Source of the DNA: Rickettsiales bacterium
GTDB taxonomy: Bacteria > Pseudomonadota > Alphaproteobacteria > Rickettsiales > SXRF01
NCBI GenBank assembly: GCA_005792635.1
Contig: SXRF01000062.1
Span: 1 to 39,563, forward strand
Length of the DNA: 39,563 bases
Reading direction: 5' to 3'
Shown here: positions 25,070 through 33,120 of the stretch, in pieces
Layout: every line of letters starts with the position of its first letter
Numbering within the stretch: the stretch's first letter is position 1
Notes under the pieces: model-generated
Databases searched by the model: none
The model's input: the letters and a program-made list of their open reading frames with translations, nothing else
What the model was told of the DNA's origin: nothing
Translations under genes and position numbers: made by a program

Positions 25070-26968
25070 GTGAAAATAATCCTGTTTAATCGCTCATTCA
25101 GAAGTCTAATCGCCGCTTTTCATGACGCTGTTATGGCGGCACTCAGTTTTTTGCTGGCAATTTATATCAGGCTTGGCGATGAATACCCCGAACAGGTTAT
25201 TCCTTACCTAAAATTTGGCACGATTATTTTCACTGTTATTTGTGTTATTGTGTTTATCTTCATGCGTTTATATCGCGGCTTGTGGCGTTATGCTTCCATG
25301 CGCGATTTAATCGCCATTGTCAAAGCCGTTAGCCTTTCCATCATAATTTTTGCCGCACTTATCTTCATCTTTAATCGCTCGGAAGGTTTGCCGCGTTCGG
25401 TTTTATTTATCAACTGGATGTTGCTGCTGGTTATGCTGGGTGGGCCGCGCTTCATTTATCGCGCAATTAGGGACAAAACCCTTGTCTGGAATTTATCAAT
25501 CAATGAAACGCCAAAAATTCCCGTTTTATTAATCGGCGCGGGCGATGCAAGCGAGCAGTTTATCCGCAGCAACCAACGCGATTATACCGCTCCCTATGAG
25601 GTTGTGGGCTTGGTTGCCGATGACCCAGCGCAAAAGGGGCGCACTATCCACCGCGTTCCGATTTACGGCAACCGCGAGGCAATACCAAATATCATCCGCA
25701 AACTAGAGCGCAAAGGTCGCAAACCGCAAAAAATAATCGTAAGTGACGAAGCTTTATCAGGCGAAGATATGCAGGAATTTTTAGCACTCGCCGATAGTTT
25801 TGGGATGCCGCTAGCAAGGCTTCCGCGTTCTAATGAAGTAAAACAGGGAATTGCCGAAAAACTAGAGGTGCGCCCGATTGCGGTGGAGGATTTGCTCGGT
25901 CGCTCGCAGCATGTTTTAGACCGCAAGGCGATGCGTGAACTGGTGGAGGGCAAGCGGGTTTTAATAACAGGCGCGGGCGGCACAATTGGCGGCGAGCTGG
26001 CGCGGCAAATCTCCTCATACCACCCAAGCAAGCTTATAATTATTGAGCAGTGCGAGCTAAATCTTTATAATATAGAACGCGAGCTGGTAAGTGCCTATCC
26101 CAATTTGCAGATAATTTGCGTGCTTTGTGATGTTCGTGATGGCGCACATATAAATCAAATATTTGCTGAATATTCGCCAGAATTGGTGTTCCACGCGGCG
26201 GCGGTGAAGCATGTGCCGATTGCCGAATATAATATTGAGGAAACCATCCTCACCAATGTTTTTGGCTCGCGCAATCTTGCCGAGGCTTGCCTTGCTCATA
26301 AGGTCAAAGCAATGGTGATGATTTCCACCGATAAGGCGGTGAATCCCACCAATGTTATGGGTGCGAGCAAGCGGCTTGCTGAGAGTTTCTGCCAAGCTTT
26401 GGGGCGTGAATCGGCGGAAAAAACTACAAAATTTATCACAGTACGGTTTGGCAATGTCCTTGGCTCAACGGGTTCGGTTGTGCCGCTATTTCGGGAACAA
26501 TTGGCGAAAGGTGGGCCAATCACCGTCACCGACCCAGAGATGACCCGCTATTTCATGACCGTGCGCGAGGCGGTGGAGCTGGTGTTGCAAGCCTCGGTGC
26601 TTGGGCGCGATATGGCAGAAAAGCAAGAATATATTTTTGTGCTTGATATGGGCAAACCGATGAAAATTCTGGATCTCGCCGTTAATATGATAAAGCTTGC
26701 TGGGCTTAAACCCTACGAAGATATTGACATCGTTTTTACAGGGCTGCGTGCTGGCGAAAAGCTGTATGAAGAATTATTCCACGACGGCGAAAGCATGAAT
26801 AAAACCAAACATGAAAGCATCTTCCTCGCCGCACCGCGCGAAGCTGATCTGCAAAATTTGCGGCAAAAACTAGCGGCACTCTACGAAGTCTGCACCAGCA
26901 GAAAATCCAAAGAAGCCCTTGAGTTACTTAAAGAACTCGTTCCAGAATTTAGCAGTAGAGTTGGGTAA
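25070..26968 (+). CDS. Membrane-anchored NDP-sugar 4,6-dehydratase (PglF/CapD/FlaA1 type)
   Basis: It is expected to make UDP-4-keto-6-deoxy sugars (for example from UDP-GlcNAc) for surface polysaccharide or glycoprotein. The 632 residues comprise an N-terminal four-helix membrane region (about residues 10-135), a first nucleotide-binding-like domain (PVLLIGAGDASEQFIRS), and the catalytic short-chain dehydrogenase domain with VLITGAGGTIGGELARQ near residue 300 and STDKAVNPTNVMGASKRLAE near residue 420. In PglF-type enzymes the usual YxxxK is replaced by this M/K arrangement. The GTG at 25070 is the first possible start after an in-frame stop. It is probably cotranscribed with the WecA-like gene and mutL. 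Confidence 0.92.
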   Translation: MKIILFNRSFRSLIAAFHDAVMAALSFLLAIYIRLGDEYPEQVIPYLKFGTIIFTVICVIVFIFMRLYRGLWRYASMRDLIAIVKAVSLSIIIFAALIFIFNRSEGLPRSVLFINWMLLLVMLGGPRFIYRAIRDKTLVWNLSINETPKIPVLLIGAGDASEQFIRSNQRDYTAPYEVVGLVADDPAQKGRTIHRVPIYGNREAIPNIIRKLERKGRKPQKIIVSDEALSGEDMQEFLALADSFGMPLARLPRSNEVKQGIAEKLEVRPIAVEDLLGRSQHVLDRKAMRELVEGKRVLITGAGGTIGGELARQISSYHPSKLIIIEQCELNLYNIERELVSAYPNLQIICVLCDVRDGAHINQIFAEYSPELVFHAAAVKHVPIAEYNIEETILTNVFGSRNLAEACLAHKVKAMVMISTDKAVNPTNVMGASKRLAESFCQALGRESAEKTTKFITVRFGNVLGSTGSVVPLFREQLAKGGPITVTDPEMTRYFMTVREAVELVLQASVLGRDMAEKQEYIFVLDMGKPMKILDLAVNMIKLAGLKPYEDIDIVFTGLRAGEKLYEELFHDGESMNKTKHESIFLAAPREADLQNLRQKLAALYEVCTSRKSKEALELLKELVPEFSSRVG

Positions 26969-26972
26969 AAAT

Positions 26973-27419
26973 TCAGACGGGGCGTACCACTACCAAAACC
27001 ACAATGCCAACCATAAGCAAAGTCGGAACTTCGTTTAAGATGCGGTAAAATTTGGTTGAGCGGGTGTTTTTATCATTGGCAAATTGGCGGCGACACCTAG
27101 CCATCATCGCGTGTGCTAGCTGCATAACAACCAACAGCAACAATTTATAATGCATCCACACGCCATTTTGCTGTGCGTCCAGCGCGTTGGTATAGTGCAT
27201 CAGCCAGCCACCAGCCAGCCACGCAACAATCATCGCAGGGTTGATAATAAAGCGCAGCAACCGCCGTTCCATTATTTTGAACAGCTCAGAAGCTTCACTG
27301 CCGATTTTCACCTGCGTGTGATACACAAAAAGCCGCGGGAGATAGAGCATCCCCGCCATCCACGCCATAACCGCGATGATGTGCAACGCCTTCACCCAAT
27401 GATATATTTCACCGTTCAT
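26973..27419 (-). CDS. hemJ: Protoporphyrinogen IX oxidase HemJ
   Basis: HemJ is the heme-binding membrane protein that oxidises protoporphyrinogen IX to protoporphyrin IX in many alphaproteobacteria, the step just before HemH. The 148 residues contain four hydrophobic helices. The N-terminal pattern YHWVKALHIIAVMAWMAGMLYLPRLFVYH holds the conserved histidine and arginine, and RRLLRFIINPAMI follows. It overlaps the xerD stop by four bases (ATGA) and is therefore coupled to it. With hemE, hemH and hemD it gives the window four enzymes of the late heme route. Confidence 0.93.
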   Translation of the reverse strand: MNGEIYHWVKALHIIAVMAWMAGMLYLPRLFVYHTQVKIGSEASELFKIMERRLLRFIINPAMIVAWLAGGWLMHYTNALDAQQNGVWMHYKLLLLVVMQLAHAMMARCRRQFANDKNTRSTKFYRILNEVPTLLMVGIVVLVVVRPV

Positions 27420-28366
27420 GTTTCGTTCCTATTCGCTAATGGATGATAAGTTTGTACCAGCTTGTTCAGGCGGTCGCCAGCAATATGTGTATAAATTTGG
27501 GTGGTGGAGATGTCGGAGTGACCGAGCAGTTCTTGGATAACTCGTAAATCCGCGCCGCCTTCTAGCAAATGGGTGGCGAAAGAATGGCGCAGCGTGTGCG
27601 GCGATATTTTTTCTGGGTTGATACCCGCCGCCGTCGCCAGCTCTTTTAGCATAACGCCGAATTGCTGGCGGGTGATATAGCCTTCCGCCTTGGTATAGGG
27701 GAACAGCCAAACCGATTTTTCTTTTTCGCGCAGAAACTGCTCGCGCACCACCAAATAGCGCGAGAGGGCGGCGCGAGCATTGTCATTAATCGGAACAATG
27801 CGCTCTTTGCCTCCCTTCCCGTGCACGATGATAAACTCCACCATTACATTCTGCCCGCTGGTTTTAAGTTGCAGCGCGGAAAGTTTTAGCGAAACCAGCT
27901 CTGAAACCCGAAGCCCACCGCCATAAGTTAGCTCGAGCATCGCCTGCATCCGCAGTCCGCTTGCGCTGTCATCGCGCTTTGCTGTTTCTATCAGCGCGAG
28001 AATATCCGAGTGCGACAGCGTGCTAGGCAGCTTTCTGGGCAGCCTTGGTGTGTCCAGTGTGGTGCTGGGGTTGTCGGTGCGCTCACCTTCGCTATAAAGA
28101 AAGGCGAAAAGCTGGCGGATGGCGGAAAGTTTGCGGGCAACGCTTGGCGCACTGATGCCCGCCTTGCTCAATTGTGCGGTGAAATTTTCAATATGCGGCC
28201 GCTGAATGCGTGACAGGCGTTTTTTAATGGTTTGGCAATATTCCAGAAAACTGAGCAAATCACGGTTATACGCCTCAAGCGTATTCTTTGATGCGCCGCG
28301 CTCCGCCGCCATCATCTCTAAAAACTGCTCCACGAGCATAAAATCAGCTTGGTTATGTTTGGGCAT
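27416..28366 (-). CDS. xerD: Tyrosine recombinase XerD
   Basis: XerD acts with XerC at dif to resolve chromosome dimers at division. The 316-residue protein has an N-terminal SAM-like core-binding domain (to about residue 110) and a C-terminal catalytic domain. Catalytic residues are Arg153 (GGGLRVSEL), Lys187 (GKGGKERIV), His257 and Arg260 (HTLRHSF), His283 (LLGHSDIST) and the nucleophile Tyr292 (TQIYTH). All are present, so it should be active. The THIAGDRL ending and the lack of neighbouring phage genes favour XerD over an integrase. HemJ is coupled downstream. A roughly 84-base gap separates it from the divergent decayed TA module. Confidence 0.93.
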   Translation of the reverse strand: MPKHNQADFMLVEQFLEMMAAERGASKNTLEAYNRDLLSFLEYCQTIKKRLSRIQRPHIENFTAQLSKAGISAPSVARKLSAIRQLFAFLYSEGERTDNPSTTLDTPRLPRKLPSTLSHSDILALIETAKRDDSASGLRMQAMLELTYGGGLRVSELVSLKLSALQLKTSGQNVMVEFIIVHGKGGKERIVPINDNARAALSRYLVVREQFLREKEKSVWLFPYTKAEGYITRQQFGVMLKELATAAGINPEKISPHTLRHSFATHLLEGGADLRVIQELLGHSDISTTQIYTHIAGDRLNKLVQTYHPLANRNET

Positions 28367-28446
28367 AGGGGTTATATATTCGATATTTTCTTTTACATAA
28401 TCATGATTTGATACTATTGCTACTCAAAATGCGTAGGAAAACATAG

Positions 28447-28465
28447 AAAAATGCCGCCAAAACCA
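28447..28465 (+). repeat. Copy of the parC 5' end upstream of the TA remnant
   Basis: Bases 28447-28465 match 29004-29022, the parC start region, at 18 of 19 positions including the ATG and the codons for MPPKP. In between lie exactly the BrnT-like remnant and its antitoxin. The layout looks like a target duplication or recombination scar left when the module entered at the parC start. The match is seen; the mechanism is inference. Confidence 0.55.
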
Positions 28466-28749
28466 TACCACCAGAACAATTTGAATGGGATAGCGCGAAA
28501 GACTCAGAAAACCAGAAAAAACATGGTTTGTCGTTTAGTAGTGCGATCCAAGCTTTTTATGATGATTTTAGCGTTATCACAGGCGACCCTGCACACTCTA
28601 TTGAATAACAAAGATTTTTCTGTTATGGTAAGATAAACGGTGAGGTTGCAACTGTGCGTTTTATTTATAGAAGTGATAAAATCCGTATAATTGGCGCAGC
28701 TTACTGGAGAAAAGGAAAGAAAATATATGACCAAAAAAATAATATATGA
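28465..28749 (+). pseudogene. BrnT-type toxin remnant with lost start and internal stop
   Basis: One frame reads PPEQFEWDSAKDSENQKKHG, then LSFSSAIQAFYDD, a TAA stop at 28606-28608, and then on in the same frame with VRFIYRSDKIRIIGAAYWRK. This is the BrnT ribonuclease pattern (FEWD-x-K-x2-N-x2-KHG near the start and RIISARxA-like near the end). The codon where an ATG would be expected (28465-28467) is ATA, and no other start lies between it and the stop at 28444-28446. The toxin thus carries two lesions and is probably dead. A 61-codon ORF in another frame from 28451 is only an artefact. The intact antitoxin overlaps its 3' end. Confidence 0.75.
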
Positions 28750-29005
28750 AGAAAATCCTTGGGATGATGTAAAAGATTTTAATCTTGAAGATTTTAAGGT
28801 GGTTAGCGATTTATTGCCCAGCCCTTCGGAGTTAAAAAAGGCAAAGGTGGTGGTGGATGATAGCGAGATTTTACTGGTACATCTTTCAGAAACCGATATG
28901 AAATCACTGCGCGATATGGCAGAAAATGATGGGATTAACTATCCCGATTTAGCAGCTTCTGTACTCCATCAATTTGTTATTAATAATGCAAGCAGACAAC
29001 AATAA
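28727..29005 (+). CDS. CopG-type antitoxin partner of the BrnT remnant
   Basis: This 92-residue protein has an acidic N-terminal half and a C-terminal ribbon-helix-helix-like part: [37 protein letters not shown] resembles the CopG-antitoxin group that commonly pairs with BrnT toxins. The ATG at 28727 follows a purine-rich AAAGGAAAG stretch and is preferred over the in-frame start at 28691, which lies in the toxin remnant. The order toxin then antitoxin, with overlapping frames, fits BrnTA. With the toxin broken it would be an orphan antitoxin, perhaps kept as an autoregulator or to counter a related toxin. It ends two bases before parC. Confidence 0.8.
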   Translation: MTKKIIYEENPWDDVKDFNLEDFKVVSDLLPSPSELKKAKVVVDDSEILLVHLSETDMKSLRDMAENDGINYPDLAASVLHQFVINNASRQQ

Positions 29006-29007
29006 AA

Positions 29008-31239
29008 ATGCCACCAAAACCACCATCAAAAATAAATCCTGAACAAATCAACCAAGTTTCCTTCCGCACGACGCTGGAGGAAAAATATTTGGCGTACGCG
29101 CTTTCCACCATTACGGCGCGGTCGTTGCCTGATGTGCGCGATGGTTTGAAGCCTGTGCATCGTCGGTTGTTATATGCGATGTTGATGCTCAAGCTTGACC
29201 CAAAATCGGGCTATAAAAAATGCGCCCGCGTGGTGGGTGATGTGATTGGTAAATACCACCCGCATGGTGACAGCGCGGTTTATGAGGCGATGGTGCGCCT
29301 CGCCCAGAATTTCGCGGTGCGCTATCCGCTGGTGGATGGGCAGGGGAATTTCGGCTCGGTGGACGGCGATAACGCGGCGGCGATGCGTTATACCGAAGCG
29401 AAACTCACCGAAGTTGCCATGGCGATTTTGGACGGCATTGACGAAGACACAGTTGATTTCCGCCCGACTTATGACGGACAGGACGAAGAACCGATTGTTA
29501 TGCCCTCGGCATTTCCGAATTTGCTGGCGAATGGATCGGAGGGCATCGCGGTGGGCATGGCGACCAGCATTCCGCCGCATAATGTGGGCGAGCTGTGCGC
29601 GGCGATGCAGTATATCATCAAACACCCAGATTGCGGCGTGCCAAAGCTGATGAGCTTTGTGGCGGGGCCTGATTTCCCGACAGGCGGGATAATCGTTGAG
29701 CCAGCCGCGAATATCCAAGCGGCTTATGAGGCTGGTCGCGGCGCAATTCGCATTCGCGCCAAGTGGCACAAAGAGGAATTATCGCACGGGCTGTATCAGG
29801 TTATCATCACCGAAATTCCTTATCAAATTCAAAAATCGCGCCTGATTGAGCGCATCGCCGAGCTGTTTAAGAATAAAAAACTGCCGCTGCTGGGGAATAT
29901 TTTGGACGAATCGGCCGAGGAAATCCGCATCGTTCTTGAGCCAAAAAACCGCAGCGTTGACGCGGAAATGTTGATGGAGTCGCTGTTCCGTGCGACCGAC
30001 TTGGAAACGCGCTTTAACATGAACCTGAATGTGCTGAACGCACACGGCGCACCGCAGGTGATGAATCTAAAGGATATTCTCCTTGCTTTCCTTGACCACC
30101 GCATGGAAGTTTTGGTGCGGCGCACTAATTTCCGCCTTGCGAAAATCGCGCACCGACTGGAGGTTTTGGGCGGGTTACTCATAGCGTACCTCAATCTTGA
30201 CGAGGTTATCCGCATCATCCGCACCGAGGATGAGCCAAAGCCGATTATGATGAAAAAATGGAAGCTTACGGAAGTACAGGTGGAGGCGATTCTCAATATG
30301 CGCCTGCGTTCGCTTCGCAAGCTGGAAGAGTTTGAAATCCGCCGCGAACATGACGAGCTATCCAAAGAACAGGCCGAGCTGCAAGAGCTTCTCGCCTCGC
30401 CAGAAAAACGCTCTGCACGGATTAGCGATGAAATCGGCGAAATCCGCAAGAAATTTGGTGAAAAAACTATCCTCGGCAAGCGGCGCACGGATTTTGCTGA
30501 TGCGCCAATTGGCAAAATTATTGACATTGAAGCCTTTGTGGAAAAAGAGCCGATAACCATTTTATGCTCCAAAATGGGCTGGCTGCGGGCGGTTAAGGGG
30601 CATGTTTTTGACACTTCCGACATGAAACACAAAGAAGGCGACGAGGAGAAATTCACCCTCACCGCGCAGACGACGGACAAGCTGTTGCTATTTGCCTCGA
30701 ATGGGCGGTTTTATACCCTGCCCTGCGATAAAATCCCGCGCGGGAAAGGTTTTGGTGAGCCTGTGCGTCTGATGATTGATATGGAAAATGACGCGGATAT
30801 TGTGGATATTTCCATCTTCACACCTGAACAAAAATTGTTGATTGCTGCCAGTAACGGCAAGGGTTTTGTGGTGGAGGCCGCCGATGTGGAGGCGCAAACC
30901 AAAAACGGCAAGCAAATTTTGAATGTGATGGACGGCGCAAGGGCGTTGATTTGCGTTCCTGTTGCGGGGGATTTCGTGGCGGTTATTGGTGAAAACCGCA
31001 AGTTACTACTGTTCCCGCTATCGCAAATCCCGATTATGAAAAAAGGGCAAGGCGTAACTCTGCAGAAATATAAAGATTGCGAGCTGGCGGACGCAAAATG
31101 CTTCACCTACGCCGAGGGGTTAAGCTGGGCTTTGGGCGGTAAAACCCGCACAGAAACCGACCTAAAACCATGGACAGGCAACCGCGCCGATGCAGGTCGC
31201 CTGCCGCCAACTGGATTTCCAAGGACGAATCGGTTTTAG
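29008..31239 (+). CDS. parC: DNA topoisomerase IV subunit A
   Basis: ParC cleaves and rejoins DNA to decatenate sister chromosomes, with ParE. The 743-residue length and the ending ([14 protein letters not shown]) are typical of alphaproteobacterial ParC rather than GyrA, which has a longer beta-propeller and a GyrA box. The N-terminal region has [20 protein letters not shown] and [25 protein letters not shown], the quinolone-region motif. The catalytic tyrosine is Tyr128 in [10 protein letters not shown]. The start is set by [14 protein letters not shown], two bases after the antitoxin stop, so it may be transcribed from the TA promoter region. Its stop overlaps a convergent small ORF by four bases. 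Confidence 0.96.
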   Translation: MPPKPPSKINPEQINQVSFRTTLEEKYLAYALSTITARSLPDVRDGLKPVHRRLLYAMLMLKLDPKSGYKKCARVVGDVIGKYHPHGDSAVYEAMVRLAQNFAVRYPLVDGQGNFGSVDGDNAAAMRYTEAKLTEVAMAILDGIDEDTVDFRPTYDGQDEEPIVMPSAFPNLLANGSEGIAVGMATSIPPHNVGELCAAMQYIIKHPDCGVPKLMSFVAGPDFPTGGIIVEPAANIQAAYEAGRGAIRIRAKWHKEELSHGLYQVIITEIPYQIQKSRLIERIAELFKNKKLPLLGNILDESAEEIRIVLEPKNRSVDAEMLMESLFRATDLETRFNMNLNVLNAHGAPQVMNLKDILLAFLDHRMEVLVRRTNFRLAKIAHRLEVLGGLLIAYLNLDEVIRIIRTEDEPKPIMMKKWKLTEVQVEAILNMRLRSLRKLEEFEIRREHDELSKEQAELQELLASPEKRSARISDEIGEIRKKFGEKTILGKRRTDFADAPIGKIIDIEAFVEKEPITILCSKMGWLRAVKGHVFDTSDMKHKEGDEEKFTLTAQTTDKLLLFASNGRFYTLPCDKIPRGKGFGEPVRLMIDMENDADIVDISIFTPEQKLLIAASNGKGFVVEAADVEAQTKNGKQILNVMDGARALICVPVAGDFVAVIGENRKLLLFPLSQIPIMKKGQGVTLQKYKDCELADAKCFTYAEGLSWALGGKTRTETDLKPWTGNRADAGRLPPTGFPRTNRF

Positions 31240-31451
31240 TTGAAAGAATTTCTATAATTTGAATGCTTACAAAGTGAATGCCCCAATCTATTCATAAGTG
31301 GAATCTCGTATTTTTCATCTTTATATAAACCAGCATCTTCTAATTTTTGCTTAAAAGAATAGAAATCTTCCATTTGTTTAGAGAATTTAGCCTCATCGCT
31401 TTTTGACTTGTAGTTACCAATTACATCTTTTAGCTGTTCTGCAATGCTCAT
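31236..31451 (-). CDS. Small hypothetical protein downstream of the SDH-type protease
   Basis: This 71-residue charged protein is not recognised. The first half is predicted helical ([23 protein letters not shown]) and could form a coiled coil. There is no signal peptide. AGGAG stands about nine bases before the ATG, a good ribosome binding site. It begins 20 bases after the protease gene on the same strand, so the two are probably one operon, and it overlaps the parC stop by four bases. A role as partner or regulator of the protease is a guess from position alone. Confidence 0.6.
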   Translation of the reverse strand: MSIAEQLKDVIGNYKSKSDEAKFSKQMEDFYSFKQKLEDAGLYKDEKYEIPLMNRLGHSLCKHSNYRNSFN

Positions 31452-31470
31452 ATAATCTCACTCCTTATGT

Positions 31471-32349
31471 CTAGTGAATATAACTGCTATACAGGAAAAA
31501 TCTTGTTCCATTTCTTCCAAGGTAATCTGCTAGTGTATCGCTGTATCTGCGAACCATGATATGTAAATTACTGTTCTCTGCTAAATCATCTATAACTAAT
31601 TGCAAATTACGCAGCTTATTTATTCCTATCATCCTCCCATGAGAGTGCCACTCTTCGTTACTTGACAAAACCTCTGCTATTTTTTTAGCTCTTTCGTCTT
31701 TTTCTTGCAGAGTAACATTATTCCCGACATTGTTGGTTTTGTGTACTGTCCAATCTTTGAATTTGTACTTTACCAACCATTCTTTTAGCAACGCTATAGA
31801 TAGCTCTCTTGCCTGCTCATACAGCCTAAGCATAGCAAGATCTTGCTTTTCAAGCAATCTAAATTCTGCAGCTGTAATAGTTCCATTCCTTGATTTTTCT
31901 ATAAGCTCTTGAATTTTATCTAAATACCCAAGAGCTGGAACAAGAAAATTATTTTCTTTATCAGGAACTTGTGGGTCTATCGGTCCAAGCGAAGAGGAAT
32001 AATCCATATATATTTTATCACCAGACATACAAAAAATAGTTCCAGCAGACATAGCCATGTCTGGCACAATAAAATAAACTTCACTATAGTGATGTCTTAT
32101 TATTTCAACCATTTTTTCTACTGCTTCAGCAGAACCGCCGGGAGTGGTTAAAACTATAGAAATACGATTTTTCTTTTCCTGCCGTTCAGCAAGTTTTTCT
32201 ATAAAATTACGAAATAACTGAACGGCTTCTACACGAATTTCGCCATAAAAATACATCACATCAGAATCTAAAATCTTCTCTAGCTGCTTTTCACTTTCTT
32301 TGATTACATCAAAGATGACTGTGTCCAGTAATTGTAGCTTATTAAGCAT
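31471..32349 (-). CDS. SDH-type Clp-fold serine protease (SppA/ClpP-like)
   Basis: This 292-residue protein is of the ClpP/crotonase fold, most like the serine dehydrogenase proteinase (SDH_sah) group. Visible motifs are ISIVLTTPGGSAEAVEKM (about residues 63-80, oxyanion-loop glycines), the nucleophile motif MAMSAGTIF (Ser near residue 101) and SSLGPIDPQVP, which normally carries the downstream catalytic region. The C-terminal half is helical, with an HGRMIGINKL stretch. There is no signal peptide or membrane helix, so it is probably cytosolic or membrane-associated. ATG 32347-32349 is preferred over the adjacent TTG, with AGGA seven bases upstream. Its biological role is not known. Confidence 0.8.
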   Translation of the reverse strand: MLNKLQLLDTVIFDVIKESEKQLEKILDSDVMYFYGEIRVEAVQLFRNFIEKLAERQEKKNRISIVLTTPGGSAEAVEKMVEIIRHHYSEVYFIVPDMAMSAGTIFCMSGDKIYMDYSSSLGPIDPQVPDKENNFLVPALGYLDKIQELIEKSRNGTITAAEFRLLEKQDLAMLRLYEQARELSIALLKEWLVKYKFKDWTVHKTNNVGNNVTLQEKDERAKKIAEVLSSNEEWHSHGRMIGINKLRNLQLVIDDLAENSNLHIMVRRYSDTLADYLGRNGTRFFLYSSYIH

Positions 32350-32721
32350 CAAAAATTCCTACATGGAGTTGTTGTATAATTTCTTCTAAATTATAGTGAG
32401 CATAATGTAATAGCAATAAAAAATATTCCGTTCATCTCTCAGTGCGAATTTCTTGGCATGGATGCCAGCCTGTGCTGGCATGACAATTAATCCCCCAAAC
32501 AGGTATTTTTTGTCCCTAAAAGTACCGTTTTTTACTTTAAGTTCTGCTTGTAAGGCTTTGATATTATTGAATTCACTGCAAGAATAGGCGGTGATTTTTT
32601 GCTATATGCAATTTTTTTATTTTACCCACTTCCTGAACAATTTCGCTTGCGATATGATCATAGTTAACGGATATTACACGCTCTACAAGAATTCAGAGAC
32701 GCTGGGCAGGATTTTGTTGGT
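32350..32721. other. Noncoding gap with a half repeat
   Basis: This 372-base stretch contains no convincing complete gene. It holds the half-copy palindromic repeat (32455-32485), presumably the SDH-protease promoter near its left end, and several T-rich runs. A 39-codon minus-strand frame around 32572-32690 has a plausible amino-acid composition but no recognisable family. The plus-strand frame of the next gene is open back to 32668 without a start codon. Confidence 0.5.
32455..32485. repeat. Solo half of the palindromic repeat family
   Basis: GGCATGGATGCCAGC followed by CTGGCATGACA matches the right half of the elements at 11771-11859 and 18888-18955, including the terminal ATGACA. No left half is found nearby, so it is a degraded or recombined copy. 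Confidence 0.65.
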
Positions 32722-33120
32722 GTGGTTAGAGGCAGCAAACTTGATGGCTGTGGGGAAAAAGCGAATGAACTGGAAGCTGCCTTAAATGCTGCTGCAACTT
32801 CTATTGCTACCAGCCATAAATTGGCTAGTGATGAAATTGCGGTTGGTGATACAATTGGAGAACTAGATACGATAACACGATATATATCCGCATTGCATGA
32901 TGCTTGGAAAGAAAAAACCGCTGCTAAAAAACCAATTGTGTCTGGAATTGCACCTAAATCTCCACTTTCCGTTGTTGATACGCTGATTAAATCCATTAAA
33001 GAAATGGTAGGTAGCGAGAAAATTTTTGCCGAAATATTACAAGGAAATCACGGAATTGATATTGAAAAGGTAGGAGCAGCAGTTGCTTCTCTAAATACCT
33101 CACCCTCACCTTCTCGCTAG
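32722..33120 (+). CDS. Hypothetical protein with uncertain start, possibly a gene remnant
   Basis: This frame of 132 codons from a GTG at 32722 is not recognised. The product is Ala-rich and helical (ANELEAALNAAATSIATSHK, then DTLIKSIKEMVGSEKIFAEIL). The same frame is open and protein-like upstream to 32668 (ALQEFRDAGQDFVGVVRG), but no ATG lies there, so the original 5' end may be lost. There is no clear Shine-Dalgarno. The last 15 bases overlap the 3' end of ruvA in a tail-to-tail arrangement, and the final SPSPSR may be acquired from ruvA antisense. I regard it as a truncated or decaying accessory gene. Confidence 0.45.
   Translation: MVRGSKLDGCGEKANELEAALNAAATSIATSHKLASDEIAVGDTIGELDTITRYISALHDAWKEKTAAKKPIVSGIAPKSPLSVVDTLIKSIKEMVGSEKIFAEILQGNHGIDIEKVGAAVASLNTSPSPSR

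Noticed and set aside
28451-28636. 61-codon ORF beginning MPPKPYHQ
   Set aside because: It starts in the copied parC 5' end and then runs out of frame with the recognisable BrnT-type sequence.
29829-30680. 283-codon minus-strand ORF
   Set aside because: Antisense to parC; length is explained by codon bias of the real gene, and the Ser/Arg-rich composition matches no family.
32572-32690. 39-codon minus-strand frame with natural-looking composition
   Set aside because: Too short, no start or ribosome binding site, no recognised family; kept only as a note on the gap.
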